64,000 nt of DNA from UBA10348 sp002469915 (GTDB lineage Bacteria; Bacteroidota; Rhodothermia; Rhodothermales; UBA10348): NCBI GenBank assembly GCA_029249345.1, contig JAQWHM010000011.1:1-64000 (forward strand). Reading direction: 5' to 3'. The notes under the pieces are model-generated. The model was not told the origin of the DNA and ran no database searches. It worked only from the letters and a program-made list of their open reading frames with translations. Positions 33,347-43,388 of the stretch are shown here, one piece after another. A program made the translations under genes and the position numbers. Numbering within the stretch: the first letter of the stretch is position 1; the number at the start of each line of letters is the position of its first letter.

Positions 33347-35380
33347 ATGACTACTCGCGAACAATTACACGAAATCAGCCGAAATCTCTGGTGGAGCTGG
33401 CACCCAGAAGCCCTCACCCTTTTTCAACGACTGAATCGAGACGCATTTCAGGCTTCGGGAAATAATCCGAACATTGCCCTGAAACTCGCTCGTGCAGACG
33501 TGCTTACCGACCCTCAGGTTCAGGCGGAAGTGGATTCGGTGTACCGCAGTTTCAAAGAATACATGGAGTCGCCGGGTGAAAACCAAGATGCACCCAAAAC
33601 GGCGTATTTCTGTATGGAATACGGACTGCACGAAAGCCTCCCGTTGTATTCTGGAGGCCTAGGCATACTTGCCGGGGATCACGTCAAGGCGGCCTCGGAC
33701 GTCGGGCTTCGCTTTACCGCCGTAGGCTTGTTTTTAAGAGATGGGTATTTCAGGCAGTATTTCGACCCAAAAGGTCTTCAGCACGATGATTACCCAGCCA
33801 TTGATTCTACCGAGCAACCCGTTGAGCTGGTTGTGGACGAAGACGGCGCACCCATCACGGTTACCGTACACACGGGGCATCAGCCTATCCACCTCAGAGC
33901 ATGGAAAGTGTGTGTTGGAAAGACGGCATTGTACCTCCTGGATACCGACTTCGCTGCAAACCCGTACGAAATACGCTTCTTAACTCGCCGTCTGTATCAG
34001 GGAAATCGATACACACGTATCCAGCAAGAAATCATTCTTGGTATTGGCGGACTACGGTTTTTACGGGCTATTGGCGAATCATTCGATGTGCATCACATGA
34101 ATGAAGGTCATTGTGCTTTTCTAACACTCGAAATGGTCCGCGAGCACCTAGCAGCAGGCTTATCTCGGCAAGAAGCTGAAGAAGCAACTCGCGCATCCTG
34201 TGTATTCACTACACATACCCCTGTCATTGCTGGTCACGATCGATTCGAACCCAACCTGTTTACTTCCACATTAGCAGGATTTCGAGATGAAATTGGGTTT
34301 TCCGAATACGATATGCTGTCGTACGGCCGAGTACATCCCGAGGATGGAGGTGAAGAATTTACCATGACTGTCTTGGGGCTGAAATTATCGAGATCAGCCA
34401 ATGGGGTTTCCGAGTTACACGGAAAGGTGGCGAGACATCAGTGGAACCACCTATTTGCGGATCTCGCCCCTGCAGAGGTGCCAATCACTCATATCACCAA
34501 TGGCATCCATCTCCCCACCTGGGCCGCTCCCGCATCGCGCTCCTTCCTAGACGTACATCTTGGATCCTGGACCGCCGACAGAGAAAACCAGGCTACTTGG
34601 GATCGCATTGATCAGGTTTCTGATCGGGCCATTTGGGAATACAGAAACCGACTCCGATCCAGCCTTATTTCGTTTGTTAACGCACACATCCGCACACAGA
34701 CCATGTCGCAGGATGCTATGCTGAACAGAGACGCCTTGACGATCGGTTTTGCGCGTCGATTTGCGACGTATAAGCGGGCCCCTCTTCTGTTTTCTGATAT
34801 CGAACGTATCACCCAATTATTTCAGCATTCAGATCGTCCGATACAAGTTATTTATGCTGGCAAAGCCCATCCCCAAGACGAAGGTGGCAAAGCGTTCATT
34901 CAGAAAATCTATGAGTTGTCCCATCGGTCAGCATTCAATGGCCGCTTGATATTTCTGGAAAACTACAACATGGAGATTGGTCGCAAGCTCATTTCTGGAT
35001 GCGATGTCTGGCTGAATAACCCGCGCCGCCCGATGGAAGCGAGTGGAACAAGTGGACAAAAAGTGGCCATTCACGGTGGCCTAAACTTGTCTATTCCGGA
35101 CGGTTGGTGGCCAGAGGGCTACAACGGCACGAATGGTTGGTCCATCGGAGACAATGCTTCGCATGAGTATGAAGACCCATCTGTTCAGGATCCAAGAGAT
35201 GCCGAACTGCTTTACGACCTTTTGGAAAACGCTGTTATTCCGTTGTTCTATTCACGAGGCGAAAAAGGGAGACCCGACGAATGGATTGCAATGATCCGAT
35301 CCGCCATGAAAGGATTAACCTACAAGTTCAGCGCGCACCGCATGTTGCTGGAATACATCGAGAAAATATATTCCGTCTAG
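33347..35380 (+). CDS. glgP: Alpha-glucan phosphorylase
   Basis: 677 residues from the ATG at 33347; the frame is open to 33191 but that stretch is the leader with terminator and operator. It starts with NLWWSWHPEALTLFQRL, then FCMEYGLHESLPLYSGGLGILAGDHVK, the opening of the short (about 700 residue) GT35 alpha-glucan phosphorylases. The PLP-lysine motif appears as EASGTSGQKVAIHGGLNLSI near residue 565-585, in place of EASGTGNMKF in classical GlgP. It releases glucose-1-phosphate from glycogen or maltodextrin in the cytoplasm. Lone gene, convergent with phhA (7 bp gap). Confidence 0.95.
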   Translation: MTTREQLHEISRNLWWSWHPEALTLFQRLNRDAFQASGNNPNIALKLARADVLTDPQVQAEVDSVYRSFKEYMESPGENQDAPKTAYFCMEYGLHESLPLYSGGLGILAGDHVKAASDVGLRFTAVGLFLRDGYFRQYFDPKGLQHDDYPAIDSTEQPVELVVDEDGAPITVTVHTGHQPIHLRAWKVCVGKTALYLLDTDFAANPYEIRFLTRRLYQGNRYTRIQQEIILGIGGLRFLRAIGESFDVHHMNEGHCAFLTLEMVREHLAAGLSRQEAEEATRASCVFTTHTPVIAGHDRFEPNLFTSTLAGFRDEIGFSEYDMLSYGRVHPEDGGEEFTMTVLGLKLSRSANGVSELHGKVARHQWNHLFADLAPAEVPITHITNGIHLPTWAAPASRSFLDVHLGSWTADRENQATWDRIDQVSDRAIWEYRNRLRSSLISFVNAHIRTQTMSQDAMLNRDALTIGFARRFATYKRAPLLFSDIERITQLFQHSDRPIQVIYAGKAHPQDEGGKAFIQKIYELSHRSAFNGRLIFLENYNMEIGRKLISGCDVWLNNPRRPMEASGTSGQKVAIHGGLNLSIPDGWWPEGYNGTNGWSIGDNASHEYEDPSVQDPRDAELLYDLLENAVIPLFYSRGEKGRPDEWIAMIRSAMKGLTYKFSAHRMLLEYIEKIYSV

Positions 35381-35387
35381 ATCAACT

Positions 35388-36218
35388 TTAGGCAGCCAGA
35401 CCTTGCTTGGAACTCCAGAAGCGAAATTCGTCGACCAGTTGATCGAATGAGTCCAGTGCAAAAAGAGTTGGCTGTAGATTCCAGACTTCGTATTCCTGTT
35501 GGATTACTGTCTCCAGCGAGAAGGGGATGACTTCAACTTCGTCGGAAAGAGCGTGAAGCGCTTCTTCTTTCGAGGACATGATGCCTGCGCCAAATACGCG
35601 TAGCCCTTCTGCCTGACGAATCAATCCAAACTCAATTGTGAACCAATGCAGTCTCTCTAAATGGGTCCGCTGCATGCCGGTAGCATGAAGCGCGGATTGG
35701 CCAAACATCTGATAGAAATCGGCTACCGAAGGCTGTGCGAGCATCGGCATGTGGCCGAACATATCATGAAAACAGTCTGGAGCCGGTGTGTAATCCAGCT
35801 CATTTTCTTCACGGATGTAGTCGGTAGAAGGGAAAATACGCTTAGAAATCAGATCGAAAAAGTCTTTTTCGTGCAATAGACCTGGAATTCGACCTACCTG
35901 CCATCCCGTGGCACTATTCAATGCGTTACTCAAGTCAGCAAGAGCAGGAATCCCGCCATCGTTCATGCCCATCAAATGGACTCCGTGCATGTACGCCTCA
36001 CCCGCCCGACCAGGAAGCAAATCCATCTGCCGATTGAAGAGATGCTTCCAATTCTCGTTATGCTGATCCGAATACACCGGTTTAACGATGTCTGAGCCTA
36101 CCGGCACCGGGCCATCGAGGTACTGCGGAATACAACGAGGATCCACTCCTTCTTCTGCCGCCTTCTCGTAAGCAGACAATGGCGCAGTAGGGTGTAGTTC
36201 GTTTAGAGAGTCTTTCAT
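35388..36218 (-). CDS. phhA: Phenylalanine 4-monooxygenase
   Basis: 276 residues, the catalytic-domain-only bacterial form. Iron ligands in PDCFHDMFGHMPML (two His) and TIEFGLI (Glu), with the pterin-site stretch AGRIPGLL-like VGRIPGLLHEKDFF. The biopterin-dependent enzyme turns phenylalanine into tyrosine. Opposite and convergent to glgP. No tetrahydrobiopterin-recycling dehydratase (phhB) is beside it. Confidence 0.95.
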   Translation of the reverse strand: MKDSLNELHPTAPLSAYEKAAEEGVDPRCIPQYLDGPVPVGSDIVKPVYSDQHNENWKHLFNRQMDLLPGRAGEAYMHGVHLMGMNDGGIPALADLSNALNSATGWQVGRIPGLLHEKDFFDLISKRIFPSTDYIREENELDYTPAPDCFHDMFGHMPMLAQPSVADFYQMFGQSALHATGMQRTHLERLHWFTIEFGLIRQAEGLRVFGAGIMSSKEEALHALSDEVEVIPFSLETVIQQEYEVWNLQPTLFALDSFDQLVDEFRFWSSKQGLAA

Positions 36219-36341
36219 GTTTCGGTCGTAAGGGCCTAAGCTGGGCGGGGATCACAGAACTTAACACTGTTATGTTCTCGTCGCAATCAGGTTTCAGTTC
36301 AATTCACAATACATTGGAATGAGACCTACTGCCCGACCCAA

Positions 36342-37772
36342 TTACATGACCAGACCCGCTATTAAAAACGCAACGACCGTACATCCTGCGAGGGACAACG
36401 CATAGGGAAGTTGCGTGTTAATATGGTCCACATGATCACTTGCAGCCGACATGCTCGCAATCAACGAGGTGTCGGAAAGGGGTGAAGCGTGATCTCCGAA
36501 TACACCGCCAGCCAATACTGCTCCCAACATGAGGGGCATTGAAAGCCCCAGACCCTCAGCCAAAGGAAGCGCGATGGGAATCAGTATGGCGAAACCCGTC
36601 CATGAGGACCCAAGCGTGAATGAAATAAAAGAACCCACTATAAAGATGAGAGCGGGCAGCCACCAAGTTGGCCATTCTGTTCCGACTACACTGATGATAT
36701 AGGGCCCCATTTCAAGTGCCCTGGAAACCTGACCTAAAGCAAAGGCGAGCGCAACAAGCACAACCATTCCGATCAAACCACCGGATCCTTTCAACACTAA
36801 GGCCATGGAGTCGCGTGGATTCATGAGCGCTGCACCGTCCTTACCAGATCCTGGCAAAGCGTACATTACCATCGCTATGCCCACGGCGGCGATAACCGCC
36901 CATAACACCGATGTAGACCCACTTCCTTGCATGATGACTCCTTCTCCAGTCACATAGAGGCCAAAGAAAATGGTGCCCACCATGACCAATATGGGTACGA
37001 TCAGATGCCGAGCCTTGCTGCCAGAGGTTGGAACAGGCTCCAGCTCAACGATTTCCGCAGCCACTAAAGGGACCGCCCCATCGCGAATCAAAGCACCCGT
37101 TTCCAGGGCTCTCATTTCGGCCCTCTTCATACCCCCAAAACTCCAACCCGTCAGCGCCAGTACAAGCGAAAAAACGATGGCAAAAATCGCGTAAAAATTC
37201 AGCACGAGCGATGAAGCCAAGAGACCAACGGCACCATCTGTAACTCCCTGAGCGGCTATAAGTCCTAGCACGAAAGCCCCCCATCCATTGAGTGGGATAG
37301 ACATACATACAGGAGCACTGGTTGAATCGCAGTAGAAGGCCAGTTTTTCCCGAGGGATTTTCAGGCGGTCAAACAGAGGTCTGTTAACCGCTCCAACAAT
37401 GAGACACGTGATGGAAGACTCAACAAAAATGACCATTCCAATCATCCAGGCCAGAAGTTCTGCTCCCCTTTTCGTTTGTCCCCAGCCCCTACTGGATGCC
37501 CACTCAATAAATCCGTTGACGCCGCCGGAAGCTTGCACCAACGCGATGAGACCACCGACCAACAAGCTGAATAACAAAATGCGCGTATTACTCGGGTCCT
37601 CGAATACAGCTACAAGTTGATCAATCAACTCGCGCATACCCATTAGCGGGTTACCCCCAACAAGAATGGTGGTGCCCAGCCATAGACCAGCCAAAAGAGA
37701 TAGATAGACCTCTTTGGTCCACAAGGCGAGGCCAATGGCCAAAATAGGCGGAAGCAGTACGATCCAATCCAT
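36342..37772 (-). CDS. NhaC-family Na+/H+ antiporter
   Basis: 476 residues with about twelve TM segments. Two inverted blocks; conserved pieces include MIVIFVESSITCLIVG-like text, CDSTSAPVCMSIPLNGWGAF and GDHASPLSDTSLIAS, the last being the NhaC/NhaD-type signature with Asp-His and Ser residues. Members are Na+/H+ or malate-lactate antiporters. Divergent from the phosphatase gene at 37896. Confidence 0.88.
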   Translation of the reverse strand: MDWIVLLPPILAIGLALWTKEVYLSLLAGLWLGTTILVGGNPLMGMRELIDQLVAVFEDPSNTRILLFSLLVGGLIALVQASGGVNGFIEWASSRGWGQTKRGAELLAWMIGMVIFVESSITCLIVGAVNRPLFDRLKIPREKLAFYCDSTSAPVCMSIPLNGWGAFVLGLIAAQGVTDGAVGLLASSLVLNFYAIFAIVFSLVLALTGWSFGGMKRAEMRALETGALIRDGAVPLVAAEIVELEPVPTSGSKARHLIVPILVMVGTIFFGLYVTGEGVIMQGSGSTSVLWAVIAAVGIAMVMYALPGSGKDGAALMNPRDSMALVLKGSGGLIGMVVLVALAFALGQVSRALEMGPYIISVVGTEWPTWWLPALIFIVGSFISFTLGSSWTGFAILIPIALPLAEGLGLSMPLMLGAVLAGGVFGDHASPLSDTSLIASMSAASDHVDHINTQLPYALSLAGCTVVAFLIAGLVM

Positions 37773-37895
37773 ATGCGCTCAGAGTATTGAGTTGAAGGCT
37801 ACCGAATCTACGAGTTAGATTGTGTGATTAAAATATTGCACCCAACAGAACTCCGCTGCGTATAGCGCGCAGACACCCCATTGAATTCAGAAAAG

Positions 37896-38996
37896 ATGAA
37901 CGAGACGAAAGAAAAATTTAAAGAAACAGTCGACAATGCGTCTCGCTTTACGCGATCCATGCTAGATGACCTAGGCACCAGCGAAATCCCTTCTACGTTA
38001 AAAAGAGACATGAAGGAGTCCTATGACTTCTTTTTAGATGAGGACGAACGTCAACATTTGACGACTAAGGGTTCGATGATGCGCAGTATTCTCATCACCT
38101 GGTACATGGCGCGGAGCTTATTTTTAAAATTGACCCCCGTCCGGCGAATTATTTTGTTGGTAGGTGTACTTCTTGCCATTCAGGGTAATTCTAATGACGA
38201 CTTACAAGTCATTGCCGGGATTCTGAGTCTTCTTTTTGTGCTGGGCCTCGAATTGAAGGATAAGATCACGGCCAAAGATGAGCTAAATGAAGGTCGCGCA
38301 GTGCAGTTGGCGATTATGCCCGCCGATACGCCAGAACTTGAAGGCTGGGAGATTTGGATGCATTCCCGGCCGGCCAATGAAGTGGGCGGTGATTTAATTG
38401 ATCACCTGACCACTTCGCAAAACCGACTCGCTCTTTCTCTTGGCGACGTAGCTGGGAAAGGATTACCAGCCGCGCTGATGGCAGCAAAAATGCAGGCTAC
38501 ACTCAGGGCCATTGCCACGGAATACGACGACCTGGCTCCCAGAACAGATCGCCTTAATCAGATTGCAATGCGCGATGGACTGCCCAGTCGATTTGCCTCT
38601 CTGATCCACGTAGAATTGAATTCAGAATCTGGGGAAGTCACGTTCGTGAATGCTGGCCACCACCCTCCTATTCGCATCAACCAAGATGGGTTCGAAGAAT
38701 TCAAGCAAAGTGGCCCAGCCATCGGGTTAACCCGTAGTGCTTCGTTCGAAAAAGCATCCGTCTCTTTGAGTGACGACGACCTTTTCATTCTCTATTCGGA
38801 TGGTGTACCGGAGGCTCGTAATGAAATTGGCAGGTTTTATTCCGATGAACGCTTTTTTGATCTCGTCAAATACACGCATGGAATGAGTGCACGCTCCGTG
38901 GGTGAACGCATCGTACAATCCGTAGATGAATTTGTCCGGACCGCGAGACAAAGCGACGATCTATCTATCATTATCATCCGCCGACTCCCAGTATAA
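37896..38996 (+). CDS. Membrane-anchored SpoIIE-type PP2C phosphatase
   Basis: 366 residues from the ATG at 37896 (TTG at 37881 possible). An N-terminal soluble part (about 1-75), two TM segments (about 95-140), then a SpoIIE/RsbU-type PP2C domain with EVGGDLIDHL, LSLGDVAGKGLPAALMAA, NAGHHPP, ILYSDGVPEARNE and QSDDLSIIII, all metal-binding Asp present. Such phosphatases dephosphorylate anti-anti-sigma factors in partner-switching. No anti-sigma factor or STAS gene is adjacent. Followed by a RidA gene 31 bp on. Confidence 0.9.
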   Translation: MNETKEKFKETVDNASRFTRSMLDDLGTSEIPSTLKRDMKESYDFFLDEDERQHLTTKGSMMRSILITWYMARSLFLKLTPVRRIILLVGVLLAIQGNSNDDLQVIAGILSLLFVLGLELKDKITAKDELNEGRAVQLAIMPADTPELEGWEIWMHSRPANEVGGDLIDHLTTSQNRLALSLGDVAGKGLPAALMAAKMQATLRAIATEYDDLAPRTDRLNQIAMRDGLPSRFASLIHVELNSESGEVTFVNAGHHPPIRINQDGFEEFKQSGPAIGLTRSASFEKASVSLSDDDLFILYSDGVPEARNEIGRFYSDERFFDLVKYTHGMSARSVGERIVQSVDEFVRTARQSDDLSIIIIRRLPV

Positions 38997-39027
38997 AATG
39001 GGGGACGTTTTCCTCTTCTTTGCAACT

Positions 39028-39414
39028 ATGAAAAGAGAAACCTTTAGCTCCGGGGCACCCTGGGAATCACGAGTCGGATACTCCCGCGCCGTTAGAACAG
39101 GACCCTTTGTGTTCGTCTCTGGCACCACGGCCACGAATGAAGAGGGTCATATTGTGCACGCTGACAATGCCTATGGACAAACCGTGCAGATCTTCAGTAA
39201 CATCAAAAAGGCGCTGGAAATGGCAGGAGCCGATTTGACTCAGGTCGTTCGAACACGCATGTTTGTGACGAACATCGACGATTGGGAAGCAGTTGGCCGC
39301 GCCCATGGGGAGGTTTTCAGCGACATCCGACCGGCATCAACCATGGTGGAAGTATCAAAACTAATCCATCCGGAAATGTTGGTTGAAATAGAAGTTGATG
39401 CCGTATCTCCCTAA
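39028..39414 (+). CDS. RidA-family protein
   Basis: 128 residues from ATG 39028. YjgF/YER057c/UK114 fold: RTGPFVFVSGTTATNEEG, FSNIKKALEMAGADLTQVVRTRMFV, PASTMVEVSKLI and the closing LVEIEVDAVSP with an acidic residue at the cleft. True RidA deaminates reactive enamines/imines and needs an Arg at the cleft; the Arg in VVRTRMFV is in the usual place. The group also has other hydrolases, so enzyme activity is likely but not certain. Confidence 0.9.
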   Translation: MKRETFSSGAPWESRVGYSRAVRTGPFVFVSGTTATNEEGHIVHADNAYGQTVQIFSNIKKALEMAGADLTQVVRTRMFVTNIDDWEAVGRAHGEVFSDIRPASTMVEVSKLIHPEMLVEIEVDAVSP

Positions 39415-39466
39415 ATCCCGTAGGATAAATTCACTTTTAAAACGAGACCCGTAGTACACATACGTA

Positions 39467-39495
39467 TTGACCTCGCCACCCAAAGGGACTATCTT
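39467..39495 (+). promoter_or_regulatory. Candidate promoter of the M23 peptidase gene
   Basis: TTGACC (39467-39472), 17-bp spacer, TATCTT (39490-39495). It ends 55 bp before the ATG at 39551. Sigma70-like rather than TAnnTTTG-type. Confidence 0.35.
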
Positions 39496-39550
39496 CCCAC
39501 TCTTGTACCTACCCGCACATTGCCTTCTTATTAAGGCTGTCTCTCAGACC

Positions 39551-40528
39551 ATGTCCAAAACACGCACCTACACCTTTGACGAACGAACATGCTCGTTCAT
39601 AGAGGTTCAGGAATCTAAAAAACGCATTGCGTATTGGGCTCTTGCGATAGGTTTGTTTGCACTGGTTGCTGCATCGGTCGTTACCTGGGGATTCGATCAG
39701 GTCATACAGACCCCTCAGGAATTGGCTTTGCAGGATGAAAACGAGGCGCTTCAGCGTCAACTACGATCCGTTACCGGTAGGATCGATGTAGTCACGGACG
39801 AATTGGCCTTACTCCAGAACATGGACAAGGAATTCTACCGAACGCTTCTGAACGCGGGAGATTTATCCGAAGACGTGCTTCAGGTTGGTGTTGGGGGAAG
39901 CGACCCATATCCTGAGTTTAGCCGTTTTAGTGTGCCCACATCTTCCATTTTGACGGAAACAGCATCGAAGATTGATCGACTTGAACGTCAACTTCTCTTG
40001 CAGAATGAAAGCTACCGTGAGCTCGCCGGATTGGCTGCCTCGCAACAGGTAGAATTGAACGAAATGCCTGCAATACTCCCGGTAAACGGTCGCATAACTT
40101 CTGGATTTGGCATTCGATTCCATCCCGTACTCAAAATTTCACGCATGCATCCCGGTTTAGATTTCCATGCGCCCGTTGGGACTCCGGTTTATGCGACAGG
40201 AGATGGAATCATTTTGGAAGCTAAATCCGGAGCCGGATTAGGCCGCTATATCAAGGTCAAGCATGAGACGGCTGGCTACATAACAGTCTTTGCTCACCTG
40301 TCTAAAATTGAAACTGGCATCCGAAAAGGACGAGCTGTTAAAAGAGGAGACCTAATAGGTTACAGTGGGAATACCGGCCTTTCAGAGGCCCCTCACCTCC
40401 ATTATGAAGTTCGGGACCTGCAGAATCGTAAATTAAATCCTTTGTTTTTCTTTGCACCGTCTGTAACACCCGCAGAATACGAGCGTTTGTTGGCCCAGTC
40501 AGAAAACACTACCCTTATTTTCGACTAA
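39551..40528 (+). CDS. M23 family metallopeptidase (LytM-like)
   Basis: 325 residues from ATG 39551. One TM segment (about 24-47) near the N-terminus, then a coiled-coil stretch (about 55-90, LALQDENEALQRQL), a linker and a C-terminal M23 domain with the zinc motif HPGLDFHAPVGTPVYAT and HLHYEVRD. By family it cuts peptidoglycan cross-links in the periplasm; coiled-coil plus LytM resembles EnvC/MepM-type cell-separation factors. Alone on its transcript. Downstream lies a small inverted repeat (CTTTAG 40552-40557, CTAAAG 40562-40567) with no T run. Confidence 0.93.
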   Translation: MSKTRTYTFDERTCSFIEVQESKKRIAYWALAIGLFALVAASVVTWGFDQVIQTPQELALQDENEALQRQLRSVTGRIDVVTDELALLQNMDKEFYRTLLNAGDLSEDVLQVGVGGSDPYPEFSRFSVPTSSILTETASKIDRLERQLLLQNESYRELAGLAASQQVELNEMPAILPVNGRITSGFGIRFHPVLKISRMHPGLDFHAPVGTPVYATGDGIILEAKSGAGLGRYIKVKHETAGYITVFAHLSKIETGIRKGRAVKRGDLIGYSGNTGLSEAPHLHYEVRDLQNRKLNPLFFFAPSVTPAEYERLLAQSENTTLIFD

Positions 40529-40665
40529 ACCTGAAGCTAACCGGTACCTGACTTTAGAAACCTAAAGCTCCCTCAGGCTACTTAACTCAATTCTTCCCTT
40601 GCAATTTACCCGTTGGCAACCTATCGTCCTGCGAACGGTCATTTTGAACTGTTAGATACGAATCG

Positions 40666-40884
40666 ATGTACTGGACCTTAGATCTTGCCTCACATCTCGA
40701 AGACGCTCCCTGGCCTGCAACACGGTTGGAGTTGATCGACTATGCCGATCGCATAGGCGCACCCCTGGAAGTCGTAGAAAACTTGCAGGCTATGGAAGAC
40801 GATGGTGAGCCTTACGAAAGTATCGAAGAAGTATGGCCCGACTTTCCCACACAAGACGACGACTTCTACTACGAGGAAGAGTAG
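40666..40884 (+). CDS. DUF2795 small acidic protein
   Basis: 72 residues matching the DUF2795 family: HLEDAPWPATRLELIDYA, GAPLEVVENLQAM and DDGEPYESIEEVWPDFP. Very acidic end (DDDFYYEEE). No signal peptide. Family function is not known. Its stop TAG overlaps the next gene's GTG by one base (TAGTG), so the two are translationally coupled. Confidence 0.92.
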   Translation: MYWTLDLASHLEDAPWPATRLELIDYADRIGAPLEVVENLQAMEDDGEPYESIEEVWPDFPTQDDDFYYEEE

Positions 40885-43340
40885 TGACCAGGCGGGCAAC
40901 GCTACCAAAACGGTGCGTGATTTTTGCCCTCTGCCTTCTCGGTATCCTGGTGTCGCTTTTGCCATCGGACGCCCTGGCACAGGACTTTGCGCAAAATGAT
41001 AACCTTCTCGTAACGGACGTCACCTTTACGGGCGATCCGTTTTTCCCCGACGACCAACTCAAGTTATACATTCGTACCCGTCGCAATAGGCGGTTAATCG
41101 GAATCCCAGGTGTTCATTGGTGGCGCTGGCTCTATAATCTGGGTGACCAGAAACTAGAGGGCGGATTTTTCGGTCGTATGTTCATGGGAATCGGCGAACC
41201 GCCGGCCCTTTTTGATTCTGTCGTGTTCGCCACAGATATCGAACAACTCCGACTTTTCTACCAGCGAGAAGGATTTAGGAGCGCGGATATAGTGGCCAGT
41301 CTAGCCTCGGATACCACAAAAGGAGAAGTCAGCGTCAACTTTCAAATTACCGCTGGCCACCCTACCCACGTTCGAACATTCAAATTCAATGGCCTAGACG
41401 TATTAACGGCTTCCGAAAAATCGGACATTACCAGCAACTCACTCGTTTCCTCTGGAACCGTAACGAGCGATGATTCACTGACTTGGAAGCCCCGGAATAT
41501 GCGCTACTCTGAGCCTATTCTGGCCGAAGAGCGTCGCCGAATCATGACGTATTTACGCGAAAGAGGGTTCGCCTTTGTGGGTAGAGATTCCATTCACGCC
41601 GTAGTCTATCCCGTGTTGGCTGATTCGTTTGATGTGACCATGGATGTGAAGCTGGGCCCACGATTCAGGTTTGGTGACCTGCATTACGAAGTCACGGGCC
41701 CAGAGCCCCCAGTCTCGATCCGAACGGATAGTCTATATCTCGCTTCTTCCTCTTCAGATAATGCAGGCGGTGCCATTACTTCGCGCATGCAGGGAGAAGA
41801 AAAACTGGATTTCGATCTCCTAACGAGAACGCTTCAATTCAGGCCCGGAGATCGCTATGATCAATCTCGCCTGATCGCGACCAAACGCCGTCTCGATGCC
41901 ACCGGTGTGTTCTCCTTCACAGCTATTGATGCCCAGATTCCCGACTCATCGGATGTACGTCTATCACATGTGTTGAATCTTCAGACTCGAGTCCGACACC
42001 AAATTCGGTTTGAGACCTTCATGCAGCAACGCAGTGGAGCCCTCGCAGATACGGAAAACGAACTGGGCGCCGGTCTCGGAGTCACCTACTCCAATGTAAA
42101 TCTATTTGGCGGAGGTGAATCCTTCCGAATCCGATCTACGGGAAGTTTAGCCGCCGACATTGGGGGTTTCGGAGGATTCACCTCCGCCCAGTGGGAATCC
42201 AGTGCAAGTTTGTCGTATCCATACCTGACGTTTCCATTTGGACGTTTGGACCGATTTTCAAGACTCTACGATGCAAGGAGCCAGGTATCTCTTAGCCTTC
42301 TTGCCGCTAGGCGCGATGCCCTAAAGCTGACTCTCAGGGGACGAGGCGGAGCCCGTTACAGATTCGAGCTCCGGCACACCGAGTCCCTGACATCCATCAT
42401 AGATCTGGTAGATATCACCGTTTCCAATCCTGACACGCTAACTGGATTCAAGGATATATTTCTAGATGATGTACTCGACGCTGTTGGGGACGCTGTCCAA
42501 CGGGCCCAGATCATCGAAGACTACACCCGACCGCAGTTTAATAATGCGCTTCGATACACATTGAGGTCGGCTACGTCCGATCCGTTTCGAAGGGATAGCG
42601 GACACTTCAGAGAGGTCTCTGCCGAAGTGGGTGGCAACATGGGACGTATCCTAGATGACTTTGTCTTTACCCCTTCTAGGGTAGAAGGAAGTCTGCCGGG
42701 TCTCGGTGTTTTTGGGGGTAGTGGCAGCGGTGGCCGAATGATCTATCGCCAGTACCTGCGCTTTTCAGCAGATATCCGGAGATATCATTCCCTCAATAAT
42801 CGGAATGTATTTGCTTGGAAGTTTTTCACCGGTGTCGCACATCCCACGGGCAAGTCGGACATCGTTCCGTTCGATCGACGCTTTTATTCGGGAGGAGCCA
42901 ACTCGGTACGGGCTTGGCGTTTGCGAGAATTAGGGCCAGGATCGGCTCGATTTACATCTGATTCAGACTCTCTGGTGGCCGAAACCGACGGATCCAACAT
43001 TCTAGGTGGCGATATCAAAATTGAAATGTCTGCCGAGCTGCGAACGATTGCCCTTCGAAATCTGTTCTCTGCAAACTGGATTTTAGCCGTCTTTGCGGAT
43101 GCCGGAAACGTATGGTTAGGCCCCCGTAATCCGGGCAGTTCCGATGGAAGATTCAGAATTGGTGACTTTCCCGGAGAACTTGGAGTCGGCGCAGGCATTG
43201 GACTGCGGCTTGGTTGGGAGTATATCATCGTGCGGTTGGACGTGGCCTATAAAGTCCATGACCCCCGCCGCCAAGGTGATTTCATGCCAGACCAATTCTC
43301 TAAACCGGTACTACAGTTTGGCATCGGACACACATTCTGA
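40884..43340 (+). CDS. BamA/TamA-like outer-membrane protein
   Basis: 818 residues from the GTG at 40884, which gives the signal peptide CVIFALCLLGILVSLLPSDALAQ; an ATG at 40833 would lie inside the DUF2795 gene and lack a proper signal. N-terminal part with POTRA-like units (about 30-380; LLVTDVTFTGDPFFPDDQLK, DQSRLIATKRRLDATGVFSF), then a surface-antigen-type barrel ending GIGHTF with the motif RRFYSGGANSVRAWR, the conserved loop of Omp85/TamA barrels. It should insert or export proteins at the outer membrane. It could also be TamA-like and serve autotransporter-type cargo. Confidence 0.92.
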   Translation: MTRRATLPKRCVIFALCLLGILVSLLPSDALAQDFAQNDNLLVTDVTFTGDPFFPDDQLKLYIRTRRNRRLIGIPGVHWWRWLYNLGDQKLEGGFFGRMFMGIGEPPALFDSVVFATDIEQLRLFYQREGFRSADIVASLASDTTKGEVSVNFQITAGHPTHVRTFKFNGLDVLTASEKSDITSNSLVSSGTVTSDDSLTWKPRNMRYSEPILAEERRRIMTYLRERGFAFVGRDSIHAVVYPVLADSFDVTMDVKLGPRFRFGDLHYEVTGPEPPVSIRTDSLYLASSSSDNAGGAITSRMQGEEKLDFDLLTRTLQFRPGDRYDQSRLIATKRRLDATGVFSFTAIDAQIPDSSDVRLSHVLNLQTRVRHQIRFETFMQQRSGALADTENELGAGLGVTYSNVNLFGGGESFRIRSTGSLAADIGGFGGFTSAQWESSASLSYPYLTFPFGRLDRFSRLYDARSQVSLSLLAARRDALKLTLRGRGGARYRFELRHTESLTSIIDLVDITVSNPDTLTGFKDIFLDDVLDAVGDAVQRAQIIEDYTRPQFNNALRYTLRSATSDPFRRDSGHFREVSAEVGGNMGRILDDFVFTPSRVEGSLPGLGVFGGSGSGGRMIYRQYLRFSADIRRYHSLNNRNVFAWKFFTGVAHPTGKSDIVPFDRRFYSGGANSVRAWRLRELGPGSARFTSDSDSLVAETDGSNILGGDIKIEMSAELRTIALRNLFSANWILAVFADAGNVWLGPRNPGSSDGRFRIGDFPGELGVGAGIGLRLGWEYIIVRLDVAYKVHDPRRQGDFMPDQFSKPVLQFGIGHTF

Positions 43341-43388
43341 TATCATGCTCCCCTGCTCGGACACCACCAACAACCCGGAGTTAGCGCG

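Noticed and set aside
37773..37895. tRNA or small RNA gene in the divergent gap
   Set aside because: No cloverleaf arms, CCA end or D/T-loop motifs found here or in the other gaps of the window.
40552..40567. Terminator after the M23 peptidase gene (CTTTAG/CTAAAG)
   Set aside because: Only six pairs, AT-rich and no T run; not counted as terminator.
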